From positions 45,509,685 to 45,573,684 of the forward strand of contig NC_088865.1 in the NCBI RefSeq assembly GCF_032884065.1: a stretch of 64,000 bases of DNA, read 5' to 3'. The position numbers and the translations under genes are program-made. The notes beneath the pieces were generated by a model. The model searched no databases. It saw only the letters and a list, made by a program, of their open reading frames with translations, and was not told the DNA's origin. Position 1 is the first letter of the stretch, and the number at the start of each line of letters is the position of its first letter. This DNA comes from Artemia franciscana (lineage: Eukaryota; Arthropoda; Branchiopoda; Anostraca; Artemiidae). This document shows positions 36,023 through 47,859 of this stretch, in pieces.

Positions 36023-38060
36023 TCAAACAGTTCGTGGTAAGGAACTGTAGTAAGGGGCGACCCGGCTCAATAGTAAACGAAACTCTAAAAAACGGAATTT
36101 TGATGCTAAAAGATACATCGAAAGAATCGAATTTTTACGCTGATTCTAAATATATAAGTTTCAATTAATTTAGTCTTTGTCATCAAAAGTTACGAGCCTG
36201 AAAATTTTGCCCTATTTTGGAAAAAAGGAGGAAACATCCCCTAAAAGTCATAGAATCTTAACGAAAATCACACTATCGCATTCGGTATATCAGAGAACTC
36301 TATAGCAAAAATTTCAAGCTCCTATCTAAAAAATGTGGAATTTTGTATTTTTTGCCAGAAGACAAATCACGGGTGCGTGTTTATTTGTTTGTTTGTTTGT
36401 TTTTTTTCCCAGGGGTCATCTTATCGACCAAGTGGTCCTAGAATGTCGCGAGAGGGCTCATTCTAACGGAAATGGAAAGTTCTAGTGCTCTTTTTAAGTG
36501 ACCAAAAAAATTGGAGGGCAAATAGGCCCCCTCCCATGCTCATTTTTTTCCAAAAGTCAACAGATTAAAATTTTAAGATAGCCATTTTGTTCAGCATAGT
36601 CGAAAACCATAATAACTATGTCTTTGGAAATGACTTACTCCCCCACAATCCCTGAGGGAGGAGCTGCAAGTTACAAATTTTGACCAGTGTTTACATATAG
36701 TAATGGTTATTGGGAAGTGTACAGACGTTTTCATGGGGATTTTTTGGTTTGGGGGGTGGGGTTGATGGGAGAGGGCTTTGTGGGAGGATCTTTCCTTTGA
36801 GGAATATGTCATGGGGGAAGAAAAATTCAATAAAAAGGGCGCAGGATTTTCTAGCATTACTATAAAAAAAAACAATGAAAAAATAAACATGAAAACGCTT
36901 TTTCAAACGAAAGTAAGAAATAGCATTGAAATTTAAAACGAACAGAGATTATTACGCATATGAGGGGTTCTAAAAATACTTTAGCATAAAGAGTGAGGTA
37001 TTTAGGAGGAGATAAATACCTCGCTCTTTATGCTAAAATATTTTTAGTGATTTCAACTATTTATTCTACTGCCTTTTTGATTCAGGGGTCATTCTTAAAG
37101 AATTGGGACAAAACTTACGATTTAGTGTAAAGAGCGAGGTATTAACGAGGGTACAAACCCCCTCGTACACATAATAAAAATATTAGAATATAAAAGTTTG
37201 TTACGTAAGTTAATTCTTAAGTTACGTATATTTTTTACTAATAAAAACGTTCGTTGAATATTAAAAGTTCTAGTAGCCTTTTTAAGTAACCGAAAAATTG
37301 GAGGGCAGCTAGGCCTCCTTCCCCACCCCTTATTTCTCAAAATCGTCTGGTCAAAACTAAGAGAAAGCCATTTAGCCAAAAAAAAAATTACTATACTAAT
37401 TTCATTTCAATAATTTATGTGCGGAGAGCCAAAATCAAACATGCATTAATTCAAAAACGTTCAGAAATTAAATAAAAAAAACTAGTTTTTTTAGCTGAAA
37501 GTAAGGAGCGACATTAAAACTTAAAATGAACAGAAATTACTCCGTATATGAAATGGGTTGTCCCTTCCGCAGTCCCACGCTCTTTACGCTAAAGTTTTTA
37601 ATTGTTTTAAAAAGTAGAATTGTGGCAAAGAGTCAAACTTTAGCGTAAAGAGAGAGGGACTGCGGAGGGGACAACCCATTTCATATACGGAGTAATTTCT
37701 GTTCGTTTTAAGTTTTAATGTCGCTCCTTACTTTCAGTTAAAAAAACTAGTTTTTTTTATTTAATTACAGATAGGAACAGGGTTCTTTGACACGCTGAAT
37801 CTGATGTTGTGATTTTCATTAAGAATCTGTGAATTTAAGGGGTTGTTTCCCCCTTTGTTGAAAATAAGGTAAATTTTCTCATGCTCGTAACTTTTGATGA
37901 GTAAGACTGAATTCGATGAAACTTAGAAGCTTAGATATGTTTGAAATCAGCATAAAAATATTATTCTTTTGACGTATCTATATTCCGTTTTTTAGAGTTT
38001 CAGCTACTATGGAGCCAGATCACTCATATTCTTACAGCTCGTTACCACGAACTGTTTGAT
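36023..38060. repeat. Near-complete fold-back element, both tips
   Basis: Tip 'cagttcgtggtaaggaactg' at 36028, full left arm to about 37460, complete core 37468-37766, then a shortened right arm (only the outermost ~290 bp) ending at the tip 'gttaccacgaactgtttgat'. The asymmetry shows a deletion of about 1 kb in the right arm. It contains the hairpin 36970-37047. Confidence 0.9.
37468..37766. repeat. Palindromic core, intact
   Basis: Arms of about 130 bp are near-perfect reverse complements around a 'ttgttttaaaaagtagaatt' spacer; almost identical to 63396-63694. Centre of the 36023-38060 element. Confidence 0.92.
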
Positions 38061-38258
38061 ACAGGCTGGAAATCTGATAATTTTTTTCAGGCTTGTAGCT
38101 CATTGGCGGGCAACTTTAAACTGAATGGCTTTATATATTTACCAATCACCATAAAATGGTAATTCGTTTTACGTATATTTGTTATTAAAACTCTTTTTTG
38201 GAGTTTTGGTTACTATTAGCAAGAGCTGCTCCTTAATTACGTTACCACGAACTGCTTG
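38061..38258 (-). repeat. Fold-back family, old reverse end
   Basis: Diverged copy: 'tttcaggcttgtagctcatt' … 'ttttggttactattagcaag', then the tip 'gttaccacgaactgcttgg'. Confidence 0.7.
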
Positions 38259-38639
38259 GTGTTATATCATAACACCATTGGTATGATGTGACATAAATAT
38301 GGATATGACGCTAATCGGTGCCTTGTCTTTAAAATGTCAATGGCTACCGGGAGGCATACTCATTAGACCATGTGAAAATTTCAAACAAAATAATTATCTG
38401 AAAATGTTGATCAATTATCAAAGTGGTTCCAGGGTGAGTGGGGGAAGACAGTAGAAGAGGATGCGAGCGAGAGATTTATAGCCCTTAAGTCACTTTTGGT
38501 CCTTAAAAAGGGCATTCAACCTTTCAAGTTCCAATGGAATGAGCCCCTTTACGATTTTTACAGACACACTTTCCATAAAAATTAGCCGGGACAATAAGTT
38601 GTTTAGCCTTTTCTGGCTGCTTATGGCTACTTTATTGTA

Positions 38640-38765
38640 GAAGTAACTGCTTTGACAAAAAAGTATTTAATGACAAAACGTCTTGACAAGAAGACCGTGA
38701 TGAAAAAATGCATTGACAGAAAAAGGCCTTGAAGAGAAAGAGAATTGACAAAAAAAGTCTAGACC
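38640..38765. repeat. Short tandem repeat, unit about 20-22 bp
   Basis: 'ttgacaaaaaagtnntt'-like units recur about six times (for example 'cttgacaagaagaccgtgat', 'cattgacagaaaaaggcctt'). Confidence 0.65.
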
Positions 38766-40075
38766 TTAAGATCCTTAAAAAGGGCAATAGAACTTTCAAC
38801 CGAATTCCTGTGGCCACCCCTTCCATAAAAAGTGGACATGGGAAAGTTTTGTTGCATTTTTATACCCTTTCTTGTGTGCTGTTTCGAGAGAATCCATAGT
38901 TTTTTCTATTCTGCGATCCCCTTGGTCCAAATAAGGATATGACTTCCGGACCGATCTAAAAAAAATTTGGGTCCCATTTTTAGAGGGAGTGCCTTTGATC
39001 CGTTTTTGTGTACATCAAGTTCCTTTTAGCTCAAATACTAAAAGGTTTAATTTTCAAACTGATCTGGGACAATTTTTGTTTTGCCCAAATCAAGGCCATG
39101 AGTGCTGGCTGTCAAAAATAGGACGGGGAGGTGAGGCTTTTCTAACTAAAAAATTGAAGTTTTTTCTTCAACTTCAAAAGACAATTCAGCCATCCACAAT
39201 CAAAATTCAAAAAAATGAATAAATTCAAACTCTTGAAGGGGTCAACAATCTAGCAGGCAACCACCTTTTCTCTTAACCCCGCTCTCTATTGGCACCCTCA
39301 ATTCAAGCCCCCCGCCCAACCCTCTCTCCCACAACAGAATTTTAACCTTTCTGACCCAGAGACCATTTTTTGTCAGTTTTGTTGCCGATCCCACAGCCAA
39401 GGTCAAATCAGCCCCCCTTTTTCTATTATAAAACTTATTTCTAAACAATTGGTCACTTCCATTACTTGCCACCCCTGCTCTAAGCGCTGTTGGGATTATG
39501 CAATGCCCAGAGGTATTGCATTATTTTTAGACTTTCCAACTATTTTGAACAAGATAGTTATCTTAAAATTTTGATCAGAAGTCTTGGGAGGCTACAGGAG
39601 CCAGGTAGCAAACAGGTTAGCTGGAAGGTGGTTTGTTGCTCTCAAGTCCCATTACTTGCGATTTTTTTTTACCTTTCTTTACATGTTAATAGGCTTGGAA
39701 AAAACAACAACAAACAAATAAATGACTCTGATTGATTTTGTGGTATCAAAACACCAGTGATTAGCATAGTTGTCACTGAAAACAAGTTTAACTCGTGTCT
39801 GGCTTATATTCGCGGAAGTTGGTTATTTATGTTTGCCGTGACAACTCTTTCGTCCTTATTGCGTAAACATCTGGAAAGATTTTGCATAAGATTCCTTAGA
39901 GCTACTTTTGTGTGCATTGACATTTTGCTGCAAAAAGTGGAGTTGCAAGAAATCTACCTCGTGGCGAGATGTGACAAAGCAACGCTCTAATGTTGCCTTG
40001 GTAGAGAGTCAAAAACCTTCAAGATCGTATTTTTCATTTATTTTTACTCCTAGCCACTCTGTGCGGAAGAAAGGA
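38766..40075. other. Intronic DNA, part related to 45040-48700 units
   Basis: 39780-39990 ('cgcggaagttggttatttat', 'tttgctgcaaaaagtggagt') resembles the approximately 550-bp units described at 45040-48700. The remaining open frames, on both strands, overlap each other and lack domains. Confidence 0.45.
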
Positions 40076-43000
40076 GTAAGGAGCGACCCGGCTCAATAGT
40101 AGCCAAAACTCTAAAAAATGGAATTTTAATGCCAATAGTTAAATCAAAAGAATCGCATTTTAATGCTGATTTTAAATACAAAAGTTTCATCAAGATCGGT
40201 TATACCCATCAAAAGTTAAGATCCTGACAAAATTTGCCTCATTTTAGAAAATAGGGGGGAACACCCCTAAAAGTCATACAAAAGTCAATGAAATTCCGCA
40301 TTTTCTGCCAGAAGACAGATCACGGATGTGTATTTATTTATTTGTTTGTTTGTTTGTTTTTCCCAGGGGTGATCGTATCGACTGAGTGGTCCTAAAATGC
40401 CGTGAGAGGGCTCATTCTAACGGAAATTAAAAGTTCTAGAGCCCTTTTTAAGTGACCAAAAAATTGGAGGGCACCTAGGCTCCTTCCTACGCTCATTTTT
40501 TCCCAAAAGTCACCGGATCAAAATTCTGAGATAGCCATTTCATTCACTATAATCGAAAAACCTAATAACTGTGTCTCAAGGGACGACTTACTCCCCCGCA
40601 GTCCCCGTGGGAGGGGCTGCAAGTTACAAACTTTGACCTGTGTTTACATATAGTAATGGTTACTGGGAAGCGTACAGACGTTTTCAGGGGGATTTCTTTT
40701 GATTTAGGGGGGGGGGAGATTTGAGGGGGGGGGGGGGTGTTATGTGGGGGGATATTTCCATGGAAGGACTTCTCATGGGAGAAGAATTTCAATGAAGGGG
40801 GCGCAGAATTTTCTAGTATTATCTGAAAAACAATGAAATAATAAATATGAAAAGTTTTTTCCACTGAAAGTAAGGAGCAGCATCAAAACTTAAAATGAAC
40901 AAAAATTATTACGCATATTAGGGGTTTACCTCCTCGTTATACCTCGCTCTTTACGCTTAAGTATTTTTAAGTAATTTCAACTATTTATTCTACGGCCTTT
41001 GTAATTCAGAGATCATTCTTAAGGAATTGGGACAAAATTTAAGTTTTAATGTAAAGAGCGAGGTATCGACGAGGGTTGAGCCCTCTCATATACGCAATAA
41101 AAACATACGAATATAGAGGTTCGTTATGTAAGTTAATTCGTAAGTTACGTATATTTTTTACCAATGAAAACGCTTGTAAAAAATTAAAAGTTCTAGTTGC
41201 CTTTTTAAGTGATCAAAAAATTGGAGGGCAACTAGGCCTCCTCCCTCGCTCCCTTTTTCTCAAAATCTTCCGATTAATTGCAATTAATTAATATGCACGT
41301 TTCGTTTTAATTAGTTATGTGCGGAGAGCCAAGATCAAAACATACATTAATTCAAAAACGTCCAGAAATTAAATAAAAAAAAAAGTTTTTTTAAATGAAA
41401 GTAAGGAGCAACATTAAAACTTAAAACGAACAGAAATTACTCCGTATATGAAAGGGGCTTTTCCTCCTCAATGCCCCGCTTACTGTTTTAATAAGCAGAC
41501 TTAAGAGTCAAACTTTAGCGTAAAGAGCGAGGCGTCGAGGAGGAAAAGCCCCTTTCATATACAGAGTAATTTCTGTTCGTTTTAAGTTTTAATGTTGCTC
41601 CTTACTTTCATTTAAAAAAAAACTTGTTTTTTTTTAAATCTGAGACTAAATAGAGGTAAATTAATGGAAATTAAAAGTTTTTTCTTAACTGCAAGTAAGG
41701 AGCGACATTAAAACGAACAGATATTATGCCGTATATGAAAGGGGTTGTCCCCTCCAGAAACACCCCGCTCTTTACGCTAAAGTTTGACTTTTTGTCACAA
41801 CTCTACTTTTTAAAACAATAAAAAAACTTTAGCGTGAAGAGCGAGGCGTTGCGGAAAGGACAACCCCTTTCATATACGGAATAATATCTGTTCGTTTTAA
41901 GTTTTAATGTCGCTCCATACTTGCAGTTAAAAAAAGTTATGTTTTTCATTTAATTTCTGAACGTTTTAGAATAATGCATGTTTTGATTTTGGCTCGCCGC
42001 GCGTGAATAATTAAAACCAAATTTACATATTTATTTTTTTTGCTAAATGGCCTTCTCATAGTTTTGATCGGATGATTTTGATAAGAAAAGGGGTGGCGGA
42101 GGAGGCCTAGTTGCCCTCCAATTTTTGGCTACTTAAAAATGCAAATAGGTTTATTTATTTTTTGCACGAATGTTTTCGTTAGTAATAAACATACGTACCT
42201 TACGAATTAACTTACGTAATGAACTTCTATATTTGTGTATCTTAATTACATATATGAAGGGGTTTTCCCCCTCTTCAATACCTCGCTCTTTACACTAAAG
42301 CTTGAATTTTATCCCAAATCCCTAAGAATGACTCCTGAATCACAAAGGTCGTAGAATAAATAGTTGAAATTACTAAAAATACTTTAGCGTAAAGAGCAAG
42401 GTATTGTCGAGGAGACGAACGCCCTTATATAAGTAATATTTATGTTCGTTTTAATTTTTAATGCTACTCATTACTTCCAGGTGAATTTTTATTTATTTAC
42501 TTTATTTTCTCATTGTTTTTTTTTAATAATACTAGAAAATCCTTCGCCCCCTTCAATAAAATTCCCTTCCCTCATGATAAATTCCTCCGTGGAAAGATAA
42601 TCCCACGTACCCCCTCCCTCCGACTCACCCCCACCCCAATACGAGAAATTCCCCCTGAAAACGTCTGTACACTTCATAATAACCATTATTATATGTAAGC
42701 ACTGGTCAAAGTTTCTAACTTGCAGCTCCTCCCAGGGGGACAGTGGGGAAGTACGTCGTCCCCAGAGACATAGTTTTTATCTTTTTTCACTATGCTGAAC
42801 AAAGTAGCTATCTCAAAATTTTAATCCGTTGACTTTGTGATAAAAATGAGCGTCGGAGAGGGCCTAAGTGCCCTCCAATTTTTCAATCACTTAAAAAAAG
42901 GGCACTAGAAATTTTAATTATCGTTAGAATGAGCCCTCTAGCAGCATTCTAAGACCACTGGGTCAATACAATTACCCCTGGGAAAAAAAAATAATAATAA

Positions 43001-43270
43001 TAATAAAAAGAAACACGCACCCGTGATCGGTCTTCTGGCAAAGAATAAGAATTTCCACATTTTTTAGTTAGGAGCTTCTAACTTTTATAGTGGGGTTATC
43101 TGATTCGCTGAATACGATGGTGTGATTTTTGTTAAGATCTTATGACTTTTAGAGGGCGTTTCCCCCTATTTTCAGAAATAGGGCAAATTTTTTTCAGGCT
43201 CGTATCTTTTGATGGGTATGACTAAATTGGATGAAACTTACATGTTTAAATCTACATAAATTATACAATT
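40076..43270. repeat. Giant fold-back with two tandem cores
   Basis: Left arm 40076-41360 in forward orientation (starting inside the tip at 'aaggagcgacccggctcaat'), core 1 at 41360-41640, core 2 at 41685-41960, right arm 41961-43270 in reverse orientation. Hallmarks appear twice in mirror order: 'gtgtacagacgttttcaggg'/'aaacgtctgtacac', 'ggagggcacctaggc'/'gcctaagtgccctcc', 'gtgatcgtatcgact'/'gtcaatacaattacccc'. The outer hairpin tips are lost on both sides. Confidence 0.92.
40700..40765. repeat. G-rich tract (possible quadruplex) in fold-back arm
   Basis: Runs of 10 and about 13 G separated by AGATTTGA, then further G runs after 'tgttatg'. Other copies have only short G runs here. Confidence 0.7.
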
Positions 43271-43880
43271 CTTTTGACTTATAATTTTTTCTTCTTTGTC
43301 ATTTGTCAATACTGCTTCTAGACCTCTCTGTCTTTAACAGTTCACAGAACTGTAGGGTTCTCTGATATGATGTATCTAATAAAGGGATTTTCAATAGGTT
43401 CGATTGCTTTTTTGGGAGTGTTTCCTCATTTTTTAAAAATCAGGCAAATTTTCTCAGATTTTTGGTTTTGGGTGGGTAACAATAAACTAAACAATAAAAA
43501 ACAATAAGCAATAAACTTCTAGCCCTATCTGTCTTTAATCTACTTCCAGCCCTTTCTGTCAGGTATTACGGCTTTATTTTCAGACAATTTAGAAAACTTT
43601 TTAAGTTTTCAAAGCTGTCAATATTTTCAGCCTGTCAATACCTGTCAGTGCTGCTTCTAGCCCTTTCTGTCTTTAACAGTTCGCCGAACTGATGTAATTT
43701 TATTTCAGCTAATTTAATTAAATTTATTAAATCAAATATAAATTTAATAACTAAAATATAATTAACAATTAATAATTATTAATAATTAATAATCAATAAT
43801 TAAAATATAAATTTAATTTTAATTTATTAAAATAAATTAAATATTAACAAAATTAAATTTATAATTACTTGCACTATCAT
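43271..43880. repeat. Short tandem phrases and AATTAAT-rich DNA
   Basis: 'cttctagccctttctgtctt' phrases recur near 43315, 43505, 43545 and 43655, two of them followed by an 'aacagttc…gaactg' mini-palindrome. 43700-43870 is almost pure A/T with AATTAAT motifs. Confidence 0.6.
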
Positions 43881-44540
43881 ATACTTTATCGTTTTGTTAA
43901 CAAGAGACCTAAGTCAAACAGACCGCCTTTTAAACCAGAGAACACGGCTATACACAAAATAAAATCATATTCAATATTTTTTATGCCAGCTTCTTCGTGC
44001 TTTTGTGCTCTGATAATTACAAGGCGACGTAAAATATTTCAGTAAAAGTGGTCAGTAATATGTCTCCTGCTTAAATCTGGGAGCAAAACAAAGCTCTCCC
44101 CCTGGTGAATCTTAAAACAGCTCTCATGACACCGCCTTTTTCCATTTCCTACTTAATAACACTCTCCCCCACCCCTGACCAACAAAAACACCCGATGACT
44201 TCCCTTTGTAATGGCTGGATATACAATTATAAACCACTCTACATAGTCTTGTGAAGCCTCAAATGAACTAACTTAGTTAAATGAAGGTTTAGCATAAATG
44301 TCTATATTGAACTAAATTTTGGGTAGACAGCATGCATAATTAGGAATGAATATGCCAATAGGTGGTAATATGGCTTCTGGAACTGGGAAGCTAAGGAGAT
44401 GGTTTTTTGACAGTTTTGGATCCGTTTGCTGTCTTGAATTTTCGCGTGATATCATTTTGACGATATCGTTGTTTTTGCCACAGATCGGGAAAAATAACCA
44501 CTCCAATGGGATTGGAAGAAAGAAATGATAAAAAAGCAAT
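43881..44540. other. Intronic DNA without recognised features
   Basis: Two open frames face each other over 44312-44539 (plus strand begins MNMPIGGNMASG). Neither matches a family I know, and no splice context supports an exon. Confidence 0.4.
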
Positions 44541-45010
44541 CTCTTTTATTATTTAAAAATTCACAAAACTTGCATTTCTGTTCGAATGAGTCCTCTCAAG
44601 ATAGACTGGGATCATACATTCTAGGTTTGATATCCTAGATCTTCCAGAATATATAGATATTCTAGATATTCTAGGTTTCATACGACCATCCCTGGTATAA
44701 AAAAAAATGAAAACAATTAGCGAACAAATAAGCACTCACCCGGGATAAATCATCTTTATGAAAAAAATATGCATATTTTGATATTTTATTTCATTTTTTT
44801 ATTTTTTTTTTACTTTGGCGTAAAACCTATGTAAAGGGTTCTCTGTTATGCTGAATTTAATGGTTGAATTTTCATCAAGACCTCTTCTGTTTTTGGGTGC
44901 TTATCTTTCTTTTTTGAAAATTGTGTGAATTTTCTCAGACACTTAACTTTTGATGGATAACTTTAAATATGGTAAATTTACATATCAATAATTACTAAAA
45001 CAATGATATT
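44541..45010 (-). repeat. Fold-back family, old reverse fragment
   Basis: Diverged: 'gttcgaatgagtcctctcaa', 'catacgaccatccctggta', 'agggttctctgttatgctga', 'acttttgatggataactt'. The tip is missing. Confidence 0.65.
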
Positions 45011-45019
45011 CTTTCAATT

Positions 45020-45887
45020 TTTACATTACTATCAAGAGGAGCACGGGTCGATCCCTACAAATTTGATTTGGCTCTTCTTTGCCATAGATACCCAGAAGTT
45101 GATTATCTCTGCTTGCCAGAACAAATTTTGAATCATTTTTTACTCCACAAAACAATTTCTTAATGCTGTGTGTATAGTGACCTCTCGCTGCAAAAACGGA
45201 AATCATAAAGAAATTTCCCCGTGGTAGGTCAATCTTATGCAAAGATCTCTACTACCAGTACATCGCATCCATTAGTTAAAACTATCAATTTGATACAGAC
45301 GATGTCCGAAACAGTGGCGTTACATTTAAGCCAGTACTGGGTTAATTTGCTGCTTAGGATAACTTTTGTCTTTGAGACGGCTGAGACTCGCAAAATGAAT
45401 TTAAGGTATCGCATCCTCTTAAGGCTATGGTATTGCTGGTAAATTATCTAGAATGTAAATAGAGTTGATTCCTTCTTAGTGAAAAATATTACTGATTAAG
45501 GGTCCTCACAGGACCCCTAAGTCAGGCAGAGGCCTTCTACCTCTGTCTGATATCCTCAAAAAATAATTCTGGTTAAAATTCGTACAAAACTCCAGTTGAA
45601 AAGCAGTAAGTTATGAGCCATGGTAACAATGCCGTCGGAATCTTAGACGTAAAAGTAATCAACTTTGGCAATAAGCCACCTAGGATGTAAAGAGTCGCCG
45701 ACCCCTTGGATTGAAAAATACTACTGATAAAGAGTCAGAGGTACTCTACCTATTTCTCATATTTTCCAAAAATGGTTTTATTTTAAATCCGTTCTAAACT
45801 ACAGTTTATAAATCAAAAAACTACAGTCAAAAGCATCAAAAACTGATATTGATAATAGATAATAAAAGATATAAATTTTTTCAACAC
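45020..45887. repeat. Unit related to 47860-48130 and 48420-48600
   Basis: 'gttgattatctctgcttgcc' and 'gacctctcgctgcaaaaacg' at 45098-45200 correspond to 48450 and 48530, and more weakly to 47890. The spacing suggests units of about 550 bp. Two phrases on decreasing pairing ('gggtcctcacaggaccc') form a small palindrome at 45500. Confidence 0.55.
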
Positions 45888-46284
45888 TTTTTTTTATTTT
45901 TGGCTCCTATGGGCCTTGGTTCGTTCTTTACTAGGTTGCAGCTACCACCAGTGGCGTAACTTCGTCAAAATCCTTGAGAGTGGGGCAAAGTGAAGACTGA
46001 AAAATGAGCCATGTAGTAACAAAAAAATGTTTTGGAGGACGTTAGACGTGGAGCCTCTTGTGACTCTTAATACGAAGTATTTTTCATTGAGGAGAGACCA
46101 GAACTATTTGCATTCAATACGATTTGTCCCCAATATGCCTGAACTGTTCTGCATGATTGCAGAACATGAATACATGAAACATGAAAATACATCAAACATG
46201 ACAATACATCTATCTATATATATAAAAAATAAGTTGTATGTGTGTTATGTCTGTCTGTCTGTCTGTCCGCATATGACGTCTGAA

Positions 46285-46793
46285 TTATTTCATCGTATAC
46301 CAATTCAAAAACGAATGTATTCAAGCCCGAAGTAGCTGAGTTGGTAACGCGTTATGTTCCAGGTTCTAGGTCCTAGAGGTTGCAGGTTTGAACCTTGGCT
46401 AGGTAAAAACTACAAAAAAAAACTAAAAAGAAAAAACTGAAAACTAAAAAAAAACTAAAAAAACTAAAAAACCTAAAAAAAGGTAAAAACTACAAAAAAA
46501 TAAAAAGAAACAAAAACTAAAAACTAATAAAAAAAACTAAAAAAGCAAAAAAACTAAAATAAACTAAAAAAGAAAAAAGGAAAAAAACTGAAAAATGAAG
46601 GAGAAAAACAAAACTAAAAAAAAATAAAAATAAAAAAAATAAAAAGGTAAAAACTACAAAAAAACTAAAAAGGAAAAAAAAAAATTAAAAAAAACTAAAA
46701 AAAAGGTAAAAACCAAAAAAAAAACTAAAAAGAAAAAAAGGGGAAAAACACAAAAATTTATTTCATCATATACCAATTCAAAAACGAATGTAT
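46285..46793 (+). mobile_element. tRNA-derived SINE with long A-rich tail, flanked by 36-bp direct repeats
   Basis: Within the Helitron, 46324-46407 has an A-box TAGCTGAGTTGG (46333-46344) and a B-box-like GGTTTGAACC (46386-46395). It is followed by 46405-46757, nearly all A with scattered CT and G ('aaaactaaaaa' units). The same 36-bp sequence starting 'ttatttcatc' lies at 46285-46320 and 46758-46793, differing at one base. This fits a target-site duplication, though it is longer than usual. Confidence 0.65.
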
Positions 46794-46796
46794 ATA

Positions 46797-47020
46797 CAGA
46801 CCGGGAAACCAGGACACAAATGACGACCGGGACACCGGGACACAGAGAATATAAATCACGACTGGGACACTCAAAGAGAAATTACAGACTGGGACACCGG
46901 GACACAAATGACGACCGGGACACAGGGAATATAAATGACGACCGGGACACAGGGACACAACTACAACGGGACGCCAGGGGGCACAGGGGGATATATAAAT
47001 GCCGACGGCGACACTGGGAA
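46797..47020. repeat. Minisatellite 'gaccgggacac…aaatgac'
   Basis: Units of roughly 20-45 bp built from 'accgggacaccgggacaca' and 'tataaatgacgaccggga'. A further short block occurs at 47245-47285. It lies in the Helitron between the SINE and the helicase relic. Confidence 0.85.
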
Positions 47021-47203
47021 TGGTCGATTAGCAATCACTATCAACAAAGCTCAAGGGCAATCATTAGAATCATGAGGTATAGATCTGAATACGGATTGTT
47101 TTCCCATGGACAATTATATGTTGCATGTTCAAGAGTCGGTAAACCTGACAATCTATTTATATGCACAGACAATGGGACAGCGAAGAATGTTGTATATTCC
47201 TAA
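47020..47203 (+). pseudogene. Helitron helicase C-terminal relic
   Basis: Reads RLAITINKAQGQSLES, then a TGA stop, then GIDLNTDC. A shift of one base follows in the T-run at about 47098, then FSHGQLYVACSRVGKPDN, and a TAA at 47201. These are the last motifs of the Pif1-like helicase (SF1B) in the Rep/helicase protein of Helitrons, which drives rolling-circle movement. Only about 60 codons remain, joined directly to the minisatellite, so the coding part was almost wholly deleted. It cannot make an active protein. Confidence 0.88.
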
Positions 47204-47859
47204 GTTTTACGTAGTTAAAAACATATATATCTATCTATATTCACAGGTGGGACACAAGGACACAGCTACAATGGCGCGTAACTAATATGGTGCGTAACGA
47301 CTTACGCGCGGGGGGGGGCTGGGGGGGCGATGCGCCACCATCAACTAGGTGTTGGGGTGGTGCGAAGCGCCACCCCAAAAGCTAGTTATAAAATAAATTT
47401 ATCTTCCTTACAAGATTTCAAAAGTTGTTTTAAAGATAGTCACCTTCAAAAGACTGAACATGTTTTTCTCCCATTCATGTCTCACCCCTTTTTTGGGGCT
47501 ATCTTTTTCGGTATTTCAAGTTACTTGCGCGGAGTCCTGACTACAAACACTTTTTATCAAAACCTTTGTCCCCTTCCTAAAAAATGGACAAAGAATTTAC
47601 TTTCTGTGTACTATTTACTATGTGGTGTCAATATATTACCATGTTTGATGTATTTTCATGTTTCATGTATTCATGTTCTGCATTCATGCAGAACAGTTCA
47701 TGCATATTGGGGACAAATCATATTGAATGCAAACAGGTCTGTGGAAAAACCACAGAATTATGAGCAACACCGTATCTAGGGGAGAGTGGTTGACTCCCCT
47801 AAAATATATAATTTGAAGAACTGATTTGAATAATTGCAGCAGATGACGGGATTTGCCTC

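Larger units (their letters stand above)
46209..47385 (+). mobile_element. Internally deleted Helitron
   Basis: 5' end TC (46209, or 46213) followed by a TA-rich start and 'aaataagttgtatgtgtgtt'. The 3' end is a GC-rich hairpin (stem 47354-47363 with 47367-47376, GAA loop, one G-T pair) nine bases before the CTAG end at 47382-47385. Flanks are A at 46208 and T at 47386, the usual A^T target without duplication. Inside are a SINE, a minisatellite and the tail of a Helitron helicase. It sits in the middle of a mirrored sequence. Confidence 0.85.

Noticed and set aside
36591-36906. 99-residue minus-strand frame, similar frames at 35434 and 40562
   Set aside because: The likeness between these frames comes from shared repeat DNA; the frames differ by stops and shifts between copies.
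44312-44539. Facing open frames, possible small gene or exon
   Set aside because: No recognised motif and no acceptor/donor pair that would join it to the FAR.
46820-47019. N-terminal part of the open frame over the minisatellite
   Set aside because: Repeat-derived; only the helicase tail after 47020 is homologous to a protein, and it shifts frame.
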